Part shown: one piece after another, positions 1 through 7,600 of the stretch
Layout of the letters: the number at the start of each line of letters is the position of its first letter
Position numbering within the stretch: the first letter of the stretch is position 1
NCBI GenBank assembly: GCA_035560935.1
Contig: DATMYQ010000346.1
Span: 1 to 10,926, forward strand
DNA from: DATMYQ01 sp035560935
Lineage (GTDB): Bacteria; Bacillota; Negativicutes; Sporomusales; Sporomusaceae
Length of the DNA: 10,926 bases
Reading direction: 5' to 3'
Notes under the pieces: model-generated
Databases searched by the model: none
Told to the model about the DNA's origin: nothing
Seen by the model: the letters and a program-made list of their open reading frames with translations, nothing else
Translations under genes and position numbers: made by a program

Positions 1-1
1 G

Positions 2-1060
2 AGCTATACAGTGGGTACTGATGCCTATAAAAATATTCCGACAATTTGCGAACCGTATGGAACTAAGGCGGTTGTCATCGGCGGAAAAAGAGCGATGGAA
101 GCCGCTAAAGAATATTTGTGTGACGCCTTGAAAGATTCGAAAATTGAAATCATTGATTTTATTTGGTATGGCGGCGAAGCGTCGTTTGAAAACGGCGATG
201 CCTTAGTTGCAAATCTTAAAATTCAAGAGGCAGACATGGTCTTTGCTGTCGGCGGCGGAAAAGCAATAGATTGCTGTAAATATGTCACTTATGTTGCGAA
301 AAAACCATTATTTTCTTTCCCGACAATTGCAGGAACCTGTGCAGCCGTTTCTTCAGTCGCTGTTATTTACCATCCCAATGGCGTGATGCTTGATACTTGG
401 CAGCGCGCTGACGGAATGCCTCCGGTCCATGTTTTTATAAACACCAGAGTTATCGCGGCGGCGCCAGAAATATTCTTATGGACCGGCATGGCGGATACAA
501 TGGCAAAACATTTTGAAACTACCCTCGCCAGTCGCGGAAAATCATTGACACATGGGGATGCTTTCGGCGTAGCTATGGGTGTTCAATGCTATAAGCCGCT
601 TGTTCAATACGGTGCCAAAGCTTTGGAGGATTGCAAAAACAACATTCCTTCCTTTGAGCTTGAGCAGATATGTTTGTGTATTTTGGTAACAACCGGGATT
701 GTTTCCAACGTTACTGATTTTTCTATTAACAGTAGCATTGCTCATTCACTATTTTACGGGATGACTATTCTTCCGCAAATTGAAAAAAATCATCTTCACG
801 GCGAAGTTGTTTCCTATGGTGTTCTTGTTCTGTTGGTATACGATGGGCAAATGGATCAGCTTGAGGAACTTTACAATTTCTATAAAACAGTTAAGTTCCC
901 AACAAAGCTGGCCGATATCGAAGTTACCTATGATGAGCTTGGTCCGGCAATTGAAAAAACGCTTACGGTGAGAGATATTAAGAACGCACCGTATGAAGTG
1001 ACTGCAGATAAACTTTATAAAGCAATCGCCGATCTTGAAGAATATAACAGCAAACATTAA
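2..1060 (+). CDS. GldA-like metal-dependent alcohol dehydrogenase, 5'-truncated by window edge
   Basis: NAD(P)-dependent polyol/alcohol dehydrogenase of the iron-containing/glycerol dehydrogenase superfamily, presumably cytosolic. Residues are numbered from the GTG at position 11. Seen: the nucleotide-binding motif VGGGKAID (80-87), the loop FPTIAGTC (103-110), and the three metal ligands of the family, D162 in GMADTMAKH, H245 in SIAHSLFYG and H263 in HLHGEVVSYG. The GTG at 11 is probably an internal Val: the frame is open to the window edge (codons at 2-10 give S-Y-T), family members usually start with a short stretch before this point, and there is no ribosome binding site. The gene therefore starts upstream of the window. 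The Asp of GldA's STDAP motif, which contacts glycerol, is Cys110 here, so the substrate is probably not glycerol. The 85-bp gap to the next gene may carry its own promoter or be part of an operon. The superfamily is certain; the substrate is unknown. Confidence 0.9.
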   Translation, partial: SYTVGTDAYKNIPTICEPYGTKAVVIGGKRAMEAAKEYLCDALKDSKIEIIDFIWYGGEASFENGDALVANLKIQEADMVFAVGGGKAIDCCKYVTYVAKKPLFSFPTIAGTCAAVSSVAVIYHPNGVMLDTWQRADGMPPVHVFINTRVIAAAPEIFLWTGMADTMAKHFETTLASRGKSLTHGDAFGVAMGVQCYKPLVQYGAKALEDCKNNIPSFELEQICLCILVTTGIVSNVTDFSINSSIAHSLFYGMTILPQIEKNHLHGEVVSYGVLVLLVYDGQMDQLEELYNFYKTVKFPTKLADIEVTYDELGPAIEKTLTVRDIKNAPYEVTADKLYKAIADLEEYNSKH

Positions 1061-1145
1061 GTTCACGCTGAAATTTTGTAAAAAAATAGCGCGATATTGT
1101 TCACGGTTTTGGGATTGTAAATAGTCATTAATTGGGGGTTTATCG

Positions 1146-2105
1146 ATGAAATCGACAACGAATAAATTGGTAATTATTGGTGTGGGGCATGTCGGGTCGC
1201 AAGTTTTGGCCACTGCCGTTGCTCATCAAATTGCCGCGGAGATTGCTCTGATCGATATTGAGGAAGGACGAGCAATCGGGGAAGCTTTGGATGTTAATCA
1301 TGCGACACCTTTTGACTATAATGCGAATATAAACGTACATAACGGTACCTATGAAGATTGTACCGATGCTAAAGTTATCATTATGTGTGCAGGGCCTAGC
1401 ATTATACCGGGGGAGAATTTAGATCGCCTTGTTTTGGCGGGGCGTAATACGGAAACGGTTAAAGATGTTATGAGTAAGATTGTTACCCATACTCAAGATG
1501 CCGTGATTATTTTTATTACGAATCCGCTTGATATTACAACGTACTATGCGGCAAATCACTTTGATTATCCCGCAGGGAAATTATTCGGTACCGGGACAAT
1601 GCTTGAAACAGCTCGGCTAAAACGAATTCTTGCCGATCGCTATCATGTCGCGCCGACTAGTGTACAAGCATTGATGCTGGGTGAGCATGGAAATTCAGCT
1701 TTCCCGGTTTGGAGCATGGTCAATATCTCTGGCATTCCGGTCACTCAATTAGACCAATATTTTGGCACCGATTCGATTAACCGGGAAGCAATCGGCGAAC
1801 AAGTGATACAAAGTGCTTACAATGTGCTGAATGGCAAAGGCTGGACTAATACCGGCATTGCTATGGGGGCTGTCCGTCTGGCCAAAGCAGTTATGTACGA
1901 TGAGCGCTTTGTAGGACCGGTTTCTGTTACTCTTAACGGTGAATACGGCATAACTGAAAAAGTTTCACTCAGTATTCCTTGCGTAATTGGTAAAAATGGT
2001 ATCGAACAGAGACTTCCCTTGTCATTATCGGATGAAGAAGTTGTGAACCTAAAGCATTGTGCCAAAACAATTCGTACGGTTCTGGATTCGATTCACATTG
2101 ATTAG
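1146..2105 (+). CDS. L-2-hydroxyacid dehydrogenase (lactate/malate dehydrogenase superfamily, hydroxyisocaproate dehydrogenase-like)
   Basis: A 319-residue NAD-dependent enzyme interconverting an L-2-hydroxyacid and a 2-oxoacid in the cytosol. Seen: the Rossmann motif GVGHVG (12-17), the NAD-binding acid D37, ITNP (124-127), GTGTMLETAR (148-157), the catalytic His181 in GEHGNS, and a C-terminal VLNGKGWT / AVRLAKAVM region. The length is normal. In the substrate loop (82-100) the Gln that defines lactate dehydrogenase is Ile, and the likely catalytic Arg94 lies in LDRL. The usual Asp of LDTAR, partner of the catalytic His, is Glu154. GEHGNS, VLNGKG and a DR-type loop resemble L-2-hydroxyisocaproate dehydrogenases from memory, so a branched or bulky 2-oxoacid is more likely than pyruvate. 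The ATG lies 7 nt after a GGGGG run (1134-1138), a modest ribosome binding site. A terminator-like hairpin follows the stop codon. Confidence 0.88.
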   Translation: MKSTTNKLVIIGVGHVGSQVLATAVAHQIAAEIALIDIEEGRAIGEALDVNHATPFDYNANINVHNGTYEDCTDAKVIIMCAGPSIIPGENLDRLVLAGRNTETVKDVMSKIVTHTQDAVIIFITNPLDITTYYAANHFDYPAGKLFGTGTMLETARLKRILADRYHVAPTSVQALMLGEHGNSAFPVWSMVNISGIPVTQLDQYFGTDSINREAIGEQVIQSAYNVLNGKGWTNTGIAMGAVRLAKAVMYDERFVGPVSVTLNGEYGITEKVSLSIPCVIGKNGIEQRLPLSLSDEEVVNLKHCAKTIRTVLDSIHID

Positions 2106-2108
2106 CAA

Positions 2109-2123
2109 GCCGGTTTAACCGGC
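2109..2123. repeat. Short perfect inverted repeat after the dehydrogenase stop codon
   Basis: The sequence gccggtt-t-aaccggc has 7-bp perfect arms around one central base and starts four bases after the stop codon. The very short loop means it would fold poorly as an RNA hairpin unless some pairs open. It may be a protein site or an accessory element of the terminator downstream. Confidence 0.4.
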
Positions 2124-2150
2124 ACGGCTAATTATTGCCCGGTACAGTGA

Positions 2151-2200
2151 AGAAACAGAGCCCCCGATTCTTGTTGCGGAACCGGAGGCTCTGTTTCTTT
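2151..2200. terminator. Probable bidirectional intrinsic terminator between convergent genes
   Basis: AGAAACAGAGCC (2151-2162) pairs perfectly with GGCTCTGTTTCT (2187-2198), giving a 12-bp stem; a short CCG/CGG helix can form inside the loop. The + strand continues with T-rich sequence (TTTCTTTG). It lies between the convergent + strand dehydrogenase (ends 2105) and the - strand receptor (ends 2267), so it could end transcripts from both sides. The U-tract is better in the + direction. Confidence 0.75.
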
Positions 2201-2266
2201 GTTCGTATATCAGAAAGTACAAACTCAGGTCGAGAAAAATGCTTTACTCGTTTTTCTTAGACCGTC

Positions 2267-4243
2267 TTAAAATTTTTGCCGGACTTCCAGCATGGTTGTC
2301 CGACCCGGGGACAGACTTTCCTGATAGTATTGGCGATCGAAAAGATTGCTGATGGACAGGGATAGTGTAGTGTTTTTATCACAACGGTAGTTGAATTTGG
2401 TATCGACGACGAAATAGGGTTGGAATGAACCAAAACCGCTGGTTGGCTCGGTGTTTTTATCGGACTCATAAGTACGGGATACATAACGTCCCTGCAGATT
2501 GGCGGTCCATTTCTCTTTTTCGTAGGTCAGACCAATATTAAAGGCGTCCTTGGGAACGGTGGGAACCTGCTTGCCGATCAATGTGGGATCGCTATTGGCG
2601 GTGATGGTCGGATTATTATGGGTGTAGTTAACGAAGCCGCTCCACTGGGGTGAAAAGCGATGATCCACTTCGATTTCCAGGCCGGTGATTTCCGCCTGAC
2701 CGGCATTTTTCCATTGCAGTTCTTCCTTAGTAGCGGATAACTTGCGGTTAAAACCCTGGTAAATAATATTTTCAACATTATTGCGGAAGATAGCTACTTT
2801 GACAGCGGTGGCCGGGTTAAAACGGTGATTTACACCCAACTCGTAAGACGTGGACGTTTCCGGCTGCAGGTCGGGATTAGGCAACAGCAACGTATTGGTC
2901 GTGTCCCAACGCCGGGCCAGATTAAAAATAGTCGGACTGACGAAGGACTTACCCGCTGACAGATACCAGGAAGTTTGTTCATTGACCTTAAATAGGAATG
3001 CGGCCTTGGGCGAAAACTGGTTGGCGTTTTTTTCCGGCAGAGAGCCGGACGGATTGTAGCCATTGTAGAACTTCCACTGGTCATAGCGTCCACTGAGTAC
3101 GAAGGTGGTTTTATTGCTCAAGGTCATTTCATCCTGGAGATAGACGGAACGAGTCAGCGTCTTGCCGCCGGAACTCTCTAGCAAGTTGTTGTAGGAAATG
3201 ACCGCGGGGTTGCTCAGTCGATAGGTTTTGCCATCGCAACTGTCAACCTTGCTGTCAAACCCCATAGTCAGGTTGTGTTGTTTGTTGACCTGCCAATTCA
3301 GGTTGATTTCACCTTCGTAGGTTTTAGTCGGATTTGGGCTGAAGTTGGTGCCGGTAATTGTCCAATAATCGCTGAAATTCAACTCACTCCAACGGATTTG
3401 CAGTTCCTTATCCGGGTCAATACGCGCTTTGTACTGAACGCTGGTGGTTTCAGTCAGGCGTTCGGCCCGGTCGGTCGCGGTTTCGAATTTGTACCGATAA
3501 TCGGCGCGGCCTTTGTTAATGATTATCTTATCGGTATCGTTGAAATGGTAGACCAGCTTCAGGTTATATTGGGTGTTATCGCTGCCGAATTTCCCCTGAT
3601 TGGCTTGAGCGGGGTTAATAATGTAGCCGTCGGTTTCATCACGGGAAAAATCAAGATAATATTCCAGTTTGCCAGCAACATTGTTGTGATGAAAGGTGGT
3701 GGAACGGGTTCCCTGCGAGCCGGCGCCCAGCGACAGACTGGTTTCCGCCGGCGCGTTCTCTTTGGTAATGATGTTAATGACGCCGCCCATGGCGCTGGAA
3801 CCATAGAGGGCGGAGATGGGACCGCGGATAACCTCAATGCGTTGGATGTTGTCGATGGGAATGTTGGCCCATTGAACGCCGCCGGTATATCCGTTGTTTA
3901 ACGGCATGCCGTCAGACAGCACAAGAACCCGGTTTTGGCTGAGGCCACGAATAGAAATTTTGGTGGCTTTCATGCCGCGTTGGCCTTTGATGTAAACGCC
4001 GGGAATGGTTTGCAGCGCGTCATCCAGCGTGCGGATATTTTGTTTTTGCAGGTCGGCTGCAGTGATGACCGTGACGCTGGCCGGTACATCCATCACTTTC
4101 TTCTCGGTTTTGGTGGCGGTAATGACCACTTTATCCAGGTCGAAGGTTTGGGGATCGGCAGCGGCGGCGAAAGAAGGGAGCGCCGGCAGCAGCAATAATC
4201 CGGCCAGCGCCAGAGAGGTCAGTCGTCGGATTGGTTTTGACAT
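2267..4243 (-). CDS. TonB-dependent outer-membrane receptor
   Basis: A 658-residue outer-membrane beta-barrel receptor importing a scarce large ligand (metal chelate, cobalamin or siderophore-like) with TonB/ExbBD energy; none of the latter is encoded here. Seen: a signal peptide (about 1-28, ending LPSFAAA), a TonB-box-like DKVVITATK (37-45), a plug domain (about 54-163) with the family motifs SIRGL, VLSDGMPL and VIRGPISALYGS...GGVINI, then an aromatic-rich barrel with NLFDRQYY near the end and a C-terminal Phe as expected for BAM insertion. The start is set at the ATG at 4243: AAAGGAG (4253-4259) sits 9 nt before it, whereas the TTG nine bases further upstream would have no spacing. It is the last gene of the operon, 41 bp after the methyltransferase gene. 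The overall look is BtuB/FepA-like; the ligand cannot be read from sequence. Confidence 0.93.
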   Translation of the reverse strand: MSKPIRRLTSLALAGLLLLPALPSFAAAADPQTFDLDKVVITATKTEKKVMDVPASVTVITAADLQKQNIRTLDDALQTIPGVYIKGQRGMKATKISIRGLSQNRVLVLSDGMPLNNGYTGGVQWANIPIDNIQRIEVIRGPISALYGSSAMGGVINIITKENAPAETSLSLGAGSQGTRSTTFHHNNVAGKLEYYLDFSRDETDGYIINPAQANQGKFGSDNTQYNLKLVYHFNDTDKIIINKGRADYRYKFETATDRAERLTETTSVQYKARIDPDKELQIRWSELNFSDYWTITGTNFSPNPTKTYEGEINLNWQVNKQHNLTMGFDSKVDSCDGKTYRLSNPAVISYNNLLESSGGKTLTRSVYLQDEMTLSNKTTFVLSGRYDQWKFYNGYNPSGSLPEKNANQFSPKAAFLFKVNEQTSWYLSAGKSFVSPTIFNLARRWDTTNTLLLPNPDLQPETSTSYELGVNHRFNPATAVKVAIFRNNVENIIYQGFNRKLSATKEELQWKNAGQAEITGLEIEVDHRFSPQWSGFVNYTHNNPTITANSDPTLIGKQVPTVPKDAFNIGLTYEKEKWTANLQGRYVSRTYESDKNTEPTSGFGSFQPYFVVDTKFNYRCDKNTTLSLSISNLFDRQYYQESLSPGRTTMLEVRQKF

Positions 4244-4252
4244 GGATTGCAA

Positions 4253-4259
4253 CTCCTTT
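4253..4259 (-). promoter_or_regulatory. Ribosome binding site fixing the receptor start
   Basis: AAAGGAG on the - strand lies 9 nt before the ATG at 4243 and directly abuts the alternative TTG at 4252, which rules out the longer form of the receptor. Confidence 0.85.
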
Positions 4260-4284
4260 TCATTTTTATTTGAATGGGCGACGC

Positions 4285-5151
4285 CTACAAAACCTGGGGG
4301 TTTCCATCAACTTGCCAGGTTAGCACACCCAGTACGGCGTCGATCGTTTCCGGACAATGGCCGTCAGTCATGTGGCTGAGCAGAAAATCAGCGATCTTTT
4401 TTTCGGTGGCTTTGCCGGATAAGCCAAAGATTTTAAAATATTGTGTGTAATGCCGGGTCATATATTCCTGGGTTTCCTGATAAACCTCCCGGTAACGGTA
4501 ATAGCGCAAGGTCGGATGAAAACCACTGCGGCACAAGATATTGAGAGGGAAGGTGACGTCAAAGGCATTGCTTCTTAGCGGCGCGCCGAATAAATATTCC
4601 CAAAGCAGGCTGCGCATCCGGATCCGGTAGGGTCCGGAAAATCCAATCAGACAGCAGCTTCGCCGGGCAACCCGGTTCATCTTCATCAAACTGCCATAGT
4701 CAAAGATGGCCGGTGTTTTGGCGGCGAAGGCGACGTCGTATGCGGCTGTTTCCGGGATATCCTGCCAGTCGGCGGTAAGGATTTCCACCCGGTCGTCAAG
4801 ATTTTCCCGGCGGGCTTCTTCCTGCAGAATATCCAACATCACGGTAGCGGTGTCCAATGCGGTGACCTTGGTCGCGAACGCTGCCAGCGGCAGGGTATAG
4901 GTGCCGGGACCGCAACCGATATCCAGGATGGTATCATCGCGCCGAATCGTTCCCTCCTGCGCCAGAATGGCAATGATCCGTTGGTACAAACGCTGGCTTT
5001 GATGGTTGCGCTGGGCCATATGACCGGCAATGGCATTCCAGAAATCTTCCCAACCCTGGAGGTTGGCGTAGCCGGTTCCCAACGAAGATTGTTGACGTGA
5101 TTGTTGCCAGGCTGCTGCCCAGAAGTGGGCGTCGTATGTTGTCTGGCTCAT
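4285..5151 (-). CDS. Class I SAM-dependent methyltransferase in a transport operon
   Basis: A 288-residue soluble Rossmann-fold methyltransferase. Seen: motif I ILDIGCGPGTYTLPLA (75-90) for SAM binding, the acidic end of strand 2 in TALD (D100), and LTADWQDI (125-132) around the adenine pocket. An N-terminal helical extension (about 1-70) rich in Trp, Gln and Tyr and a C-terminal Tyr/Arg-rich part (about 205-260) probably form the substrate cap. There is no signal peptide or membrane segment, so it is cytosolic. Its ATG overlaps the TAA of the binding-protein gene by one base (TAATG), and AAGGAGGG lies about 10 nt upstream, indicating translational coupling. Embedded between the binding protein and the outer-membrane receptor, it may modify the imported ligand, a chelator, or the cell's own metal carrier; this is inference. 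It is not recognisable as a nicotianamine synthase-like enzyme. The acceptor is unknown. Confidence 0.88.
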   Translation of the reverse strand: MSQTTYDAHFWAAAWQQSRQQSSLGTGYANLQGWEDFWNAIAGHMAQRNHQSQRLYQRIIAILAQEGTIRRDDTILDIGCGPGTYTLPLAAFATKVTALDTATVMLDILQEEARRENLDDRVEILTADWQDIPETAAYDVAFAAKTPAIFDYGSLMKMNRVARRSCCLIGFSGPYRIRMRSLLWEYLFGAPLRSNAFDVTFPLNILCRSGFHPTLRYYRYREVYQETQEYMTRHYTQYFKIFGLSGKATEKKIADFLLSHMTDGHCPETIDAVLGVLTWQVDGNPQVL

Positions 5152-6773
5152 TAATGTGGATCCCTCCTTATGCTGTACCAGCTGTCTTCATTTAGCACGC
5201 CGTATAGGGGGTTGATTTTCCAGCCGGTGATCGCGACGCTTGTGGGCTGGATAAATGAATCCCAATACAGGGCGATAGCCGGTAAGTTCTCGGCGTAATA
5301 TAGCTGAAGGTCGGCGGCGTGCTGCTGGTAATCCGCCGGGAGCCGGTCGCGGTTCATTTGGTCGACCAAGCTTTGAAAAGCGGTGTCGGTAACCATTGCC
5401 CAGCCGATATTGCGGCCATCCATGTAGCCGGAACCCATTCCGGCCCACATCATCATACCCCAGGGAGTAGTCCGTGCTAATAAAGACGTGTACGATTTGT
5501 CTCGGTCGCTGATGGTGCGGTAGAGGGTGCTGTCGGCCAGCTTAATCACCATATTGACGCCGACCGCCCGGAAATATTTTTGCAGCAGTTCCGCGATACG
5601 AATGTTTTCGGCGATATCATTACGGACGATGATTTCGAAAGCCAATGACTGACCTTCTTTTTCGCGAATTTTGTCGCCAATCGCCGTATAGCCGGCCAAA
5701 TCTAAAAGCTGTTGGGCTTTTTCCGGTGAAAATGAAAGTGGCCGGGTTGAGGTGTAACCCGGTGTGCCCGGCGGGATAAAACCGGCGGTGGGAATGATGC
5801 CGCTCACCGGTGCAAATAAGCGGATCAACTCATCATAATTGATTGCATAAGATAATGCCTGCCGAACCCGCGAGTCAGCCAGTGCCGTTTTGCTGGTGTT
5901 GAAGATTAATGCTTTCGAGACCCCTAAGTTGGGGACCTGGAGCAGACGAATCCGGGGATTTTGCCGCAAGGCCGCCGCATAAACCGGATCAGTGCCGCCG
6001 GAATAGGTGTAAGTCAGGTCAATATCGCCTTTTTGAAGAGCCATTTGCAAGGTATCCGGATTTTTAAACAGACGAATCCGGACTTCGGGAAAGACGGGTG
6101 GTCCCCGGTGATAATTGGGGTTGGCGATAAAGGTCAGCAGGCCGCCTTTGGCGTCAAAGTGATGAAATACATAGGGGCCACAACCGATGGCGGCTAACGG
6201 AGAATTAAAAGCAGCCGGCTGATCGACAGCGGCGAAGATATGTTGCGGGAGAACCCGCAGCACCAACAAATTGTATAAAAACCGGGGGTTGGGTTGAGAA
6301 AGAGTAATGATCAGGCTCTGCTCATCCGGGGCCTCAATCGACTCAATTAAGGCAAAATGACTGCGGTATTCGACACTTTTGGCGATATGATACTCCAATG
6401 TAAATTTAATATCGGCGGCTGTCAGCGGCTGGCCATCATGCCAGGTAAGGCCGGGGCGCAGGGAAAAGTTCCAGGTTTTGCCGTCCTCGCTCTCCCAGGA
6501 CTGGGCCATATCGCCGCTGAATTGACCGCTTTCGGAGAGTTTGACGAGTCCCTGATGAGTAAAAATGGCCCGGAATATCCCGAAGTAATAGTCGTCAATA
6601 TTAATGTTTTCCATTTTCATCGTGCTACCGATTGTCAACACATTCGCTTCCCCGGTTTTTGCCGGCGCGCTTGGCGTTGGCGAGCTGGGCTGGTTACAGC
6701 CGCTGGCGCTAAGCAAAATCAAGAGCAGAAATAGCAGCAGATAATGCGGGCGGTGGTTGTATTGAAGCATCAT
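5151..6773 (-). CDS. Extracytoplasmic solute-binding lipoprotein, family 5 (peptide/nickel type)
   Basis: About 540 residues, the usual length for SBP_bac_5 (DppA/NikA/OppA) proteins. It captures substrate in the periplasm for the ABC transporter encoded upstream. Seen: a hydrophobic signal peptide with lipobox-like SASGC (Cys26), a Ser/Pro/Thr-rich linker, the family motif around MAQSWESEDGKTWNFSLRPG with LTWHDGQPLTAADIKFT (about residues 109-125), GCGPYVF (about 197-203), and a C-terminal ALYWDSFIQP. The start is placed at the first of two adjacent ATGs (6773 or 6770), preceded by AGAAGGGAAG; an in-frame ATG 15 codons upstream would put charged residues before the signal peptide and lacks a site. 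A Met/Trp-rich stretch (RTTPWGMMMWAGMGSGYMD, about 434-452) is unusual and may line the ligand pocket. It lies 62 bp after the second ATPase gene. Metal or metal-chelate binding is suggested by context only; peptide binding remains possible. Confidence 0.9.
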   Translation of the reverse strand: MMLQYNHRPHYLLLFLLLILLSASGCNQPSSPTPSAPAKTGEANVLTIGSTMKMENINIDDYYFGIFRAIFTHQGLVKLSESGQFSGDMAQSWESEDGKTWNFSLRPGLTWHDGQPLTAADIKFTLEYHIAKSVEYRSHFALIESIEAPDEQSLIITLSQPNPRFLYNLLVLRVLPQHIFAAVDQPAAFNSPLAAIGCGPYVFHHFDAKGGLLTFIANPNYHRGPPVFPEVRIRLFKNPDTLQMALQKGDIDLTYTYSGGTDPVYAAALRQNPRIRLLQVPNLGVSKALIFNTSKTALADSRVRQALSYAINYDELIRLFAPVSGIIPTAGFIPPGTPGYTSTRPLSFSPEKAQQLLDLAGYTAIGDKIREKEGQSLAFEIIVRNDIAENIRIAELLQKYFRAVGVNMVIKLADSTLYRTISDRDKSYTSLLARTTPWGMMMWAGMGSGYMDGRNIGWAMVTDTAFQSLVDQMNRDRLPADYQQHAADLQLYYAENLPAIALYWDSFIQPTSVAITGWKINPLYGVLNEDSWYSIRRDPH

Positions 6774-6776
6774 GAT

Positions 6777-6786
6777 CTTCCCTTCT
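6777..6786 (-). promoter_or_regulatory. Ribosome binding site of the binding-protein gene
   Basis: Purine-rich AGAAGGGAAG precedes the ATG pair at 6773/6770 and decides against the longer start at 6818. The 62-bp gap after the ATPase gene shows no clear promoter, so the gene is probably read through from upstream. Confidence 0.6.
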
Positions 6787-6835
6787 CCCCAGTGAATATT
6801 GATTACCGATGGTATCAACCATCGCGTATCAAGAG

Positions 6836-7600
6836 CTACGTGGTTGTCAGTTGTCGACGCAGGCTAAATAAATCGGTGGCGGGAGGGCCAAACACCGCTG
6901 CCGGGGTGCCGGCTGCCGTGATTTGCCCGTTGACCATGACCAGCACTCGGCTGGCGCTGGCCCGCAACAGTTCGGTATCATGGGAAATCAGCAACATACC
7001 GATGCCGGTACGGTTTTGCAACTGATGCAGCAACGCCATAACCTGGGCTTGGGCAACAACATCCAGCATGGCGGCAGGCTCATCGGCAATGAGCAGTTCG
7101 GGTTCCAGCGACAGTGCGCGCGCGATGGTCAGCCGCTGGGCCTGACCGCCGGAGATTTGATGAGGGTACCTCAGCAAAAGTTCCTCTTCCAGACCGACGG
7201 CGTGTAGCAGGCCGCTTAAACGATCTAAACCCTGCGCCGTTGAGGAAATCAAACGGTGAGTCAGCAATGGCTCCAACAGTGCTTGGCGAAGTTGCTGACG
7301 GGGATCAAACGCGAGAAGTGGATTTTGAAAAATCATTTGTAGAGGTCGCCGCCGGGGTGTGAAAAATGGCGGTGAAGAGGTCGGCAGTTCCACGTCCTGA
7401 TACAGGATTCGTCCGGCGCTGGGTTTGATCAGACCGGCCAGCATTCGCGCCAAAGTGGATTTGCCACTGCCGCTGTTGCCTGTCAGGCCGAGGGTTTCGC
7501 CGGCTGTCAGACATAGGCTGACGCCGTCGACGGCCCTTACGGTGCGCTGGCTGAAAAATCCCTGACGAAAATGTTTCTGTAACGCGATCGCCTCAAGCAT
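6836..7600 (-). CDS. ABC transporter ATPase, NikE/DppF type
   Basis: A 254-residue ATP-binding subunit on the cytoplasmic face of the importer. Seen: Walker A GNSGSGKS (41-48), Q-loop FQNP (Q92), signature ISGGQAQR (149-156), Walker B ELLIADEP (168-175), D-loop MLD and switch His207 in LISHD. All catalytic elements are present. It lacks the long Cys-containing C-terminal extension of its partner, as usual for the NikE/DppF member of the pair. The ATG overlaps the end of the preceding ATPase gene by 8 bases (ATGCTTGA), with AGGTGA about 9 nt upstream inside that gene, implying translational coupling and equal amounts. A heterodimer with the neighbouring ATPase is expected from the family. Assignment to nickel rather than peptide transport is not certain. 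Confidence 0.93.
   Translation of the reverse strand: MLEAIALQKHFRQGFFSQRTVRAVDGVSLCLTAGETLGLTGNSGSGKSTLARMLAGLIKPSAGRILYQDVELPTSSPPFFTPRRRPLQMIFQNPLLAFDPRQQLRQALLEPLLTHRLISSTAQGLDRLSGLLHAVGLEEELLLRYPHQISGGQAQRLTIARALSLEPELLIADEPAAMLDVVAQAQVMALLHQLQNRTGIGMLLISHDTELLRASASRVLVMVNGQITAAGTPAAVFGPPATDLFSLRRQLTTT

Noticed and set aside
2228..2260. AGAAAAA/TTTTTCT repeat near the receptor stop codon as a - strand terminator
   Set aside because: Only A-T pairs over 7 bp; the GC-containing hairpin at 2151-2198 is a better candidate.
3275..3901. Long + strand open frame of 208 codons opposite the receptor gene
   Set aside because: It is a shadow of the receptor's codon pattern, with no ribosome binding site and no recognisable domain.
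4244..4252. TTG start nine bases upstream of the receptor ATG
   Set aside because: It directly abuts the Shine-Dalgarno sequence, leaving no spacing; the ATG at 4243 has ideal spacing.
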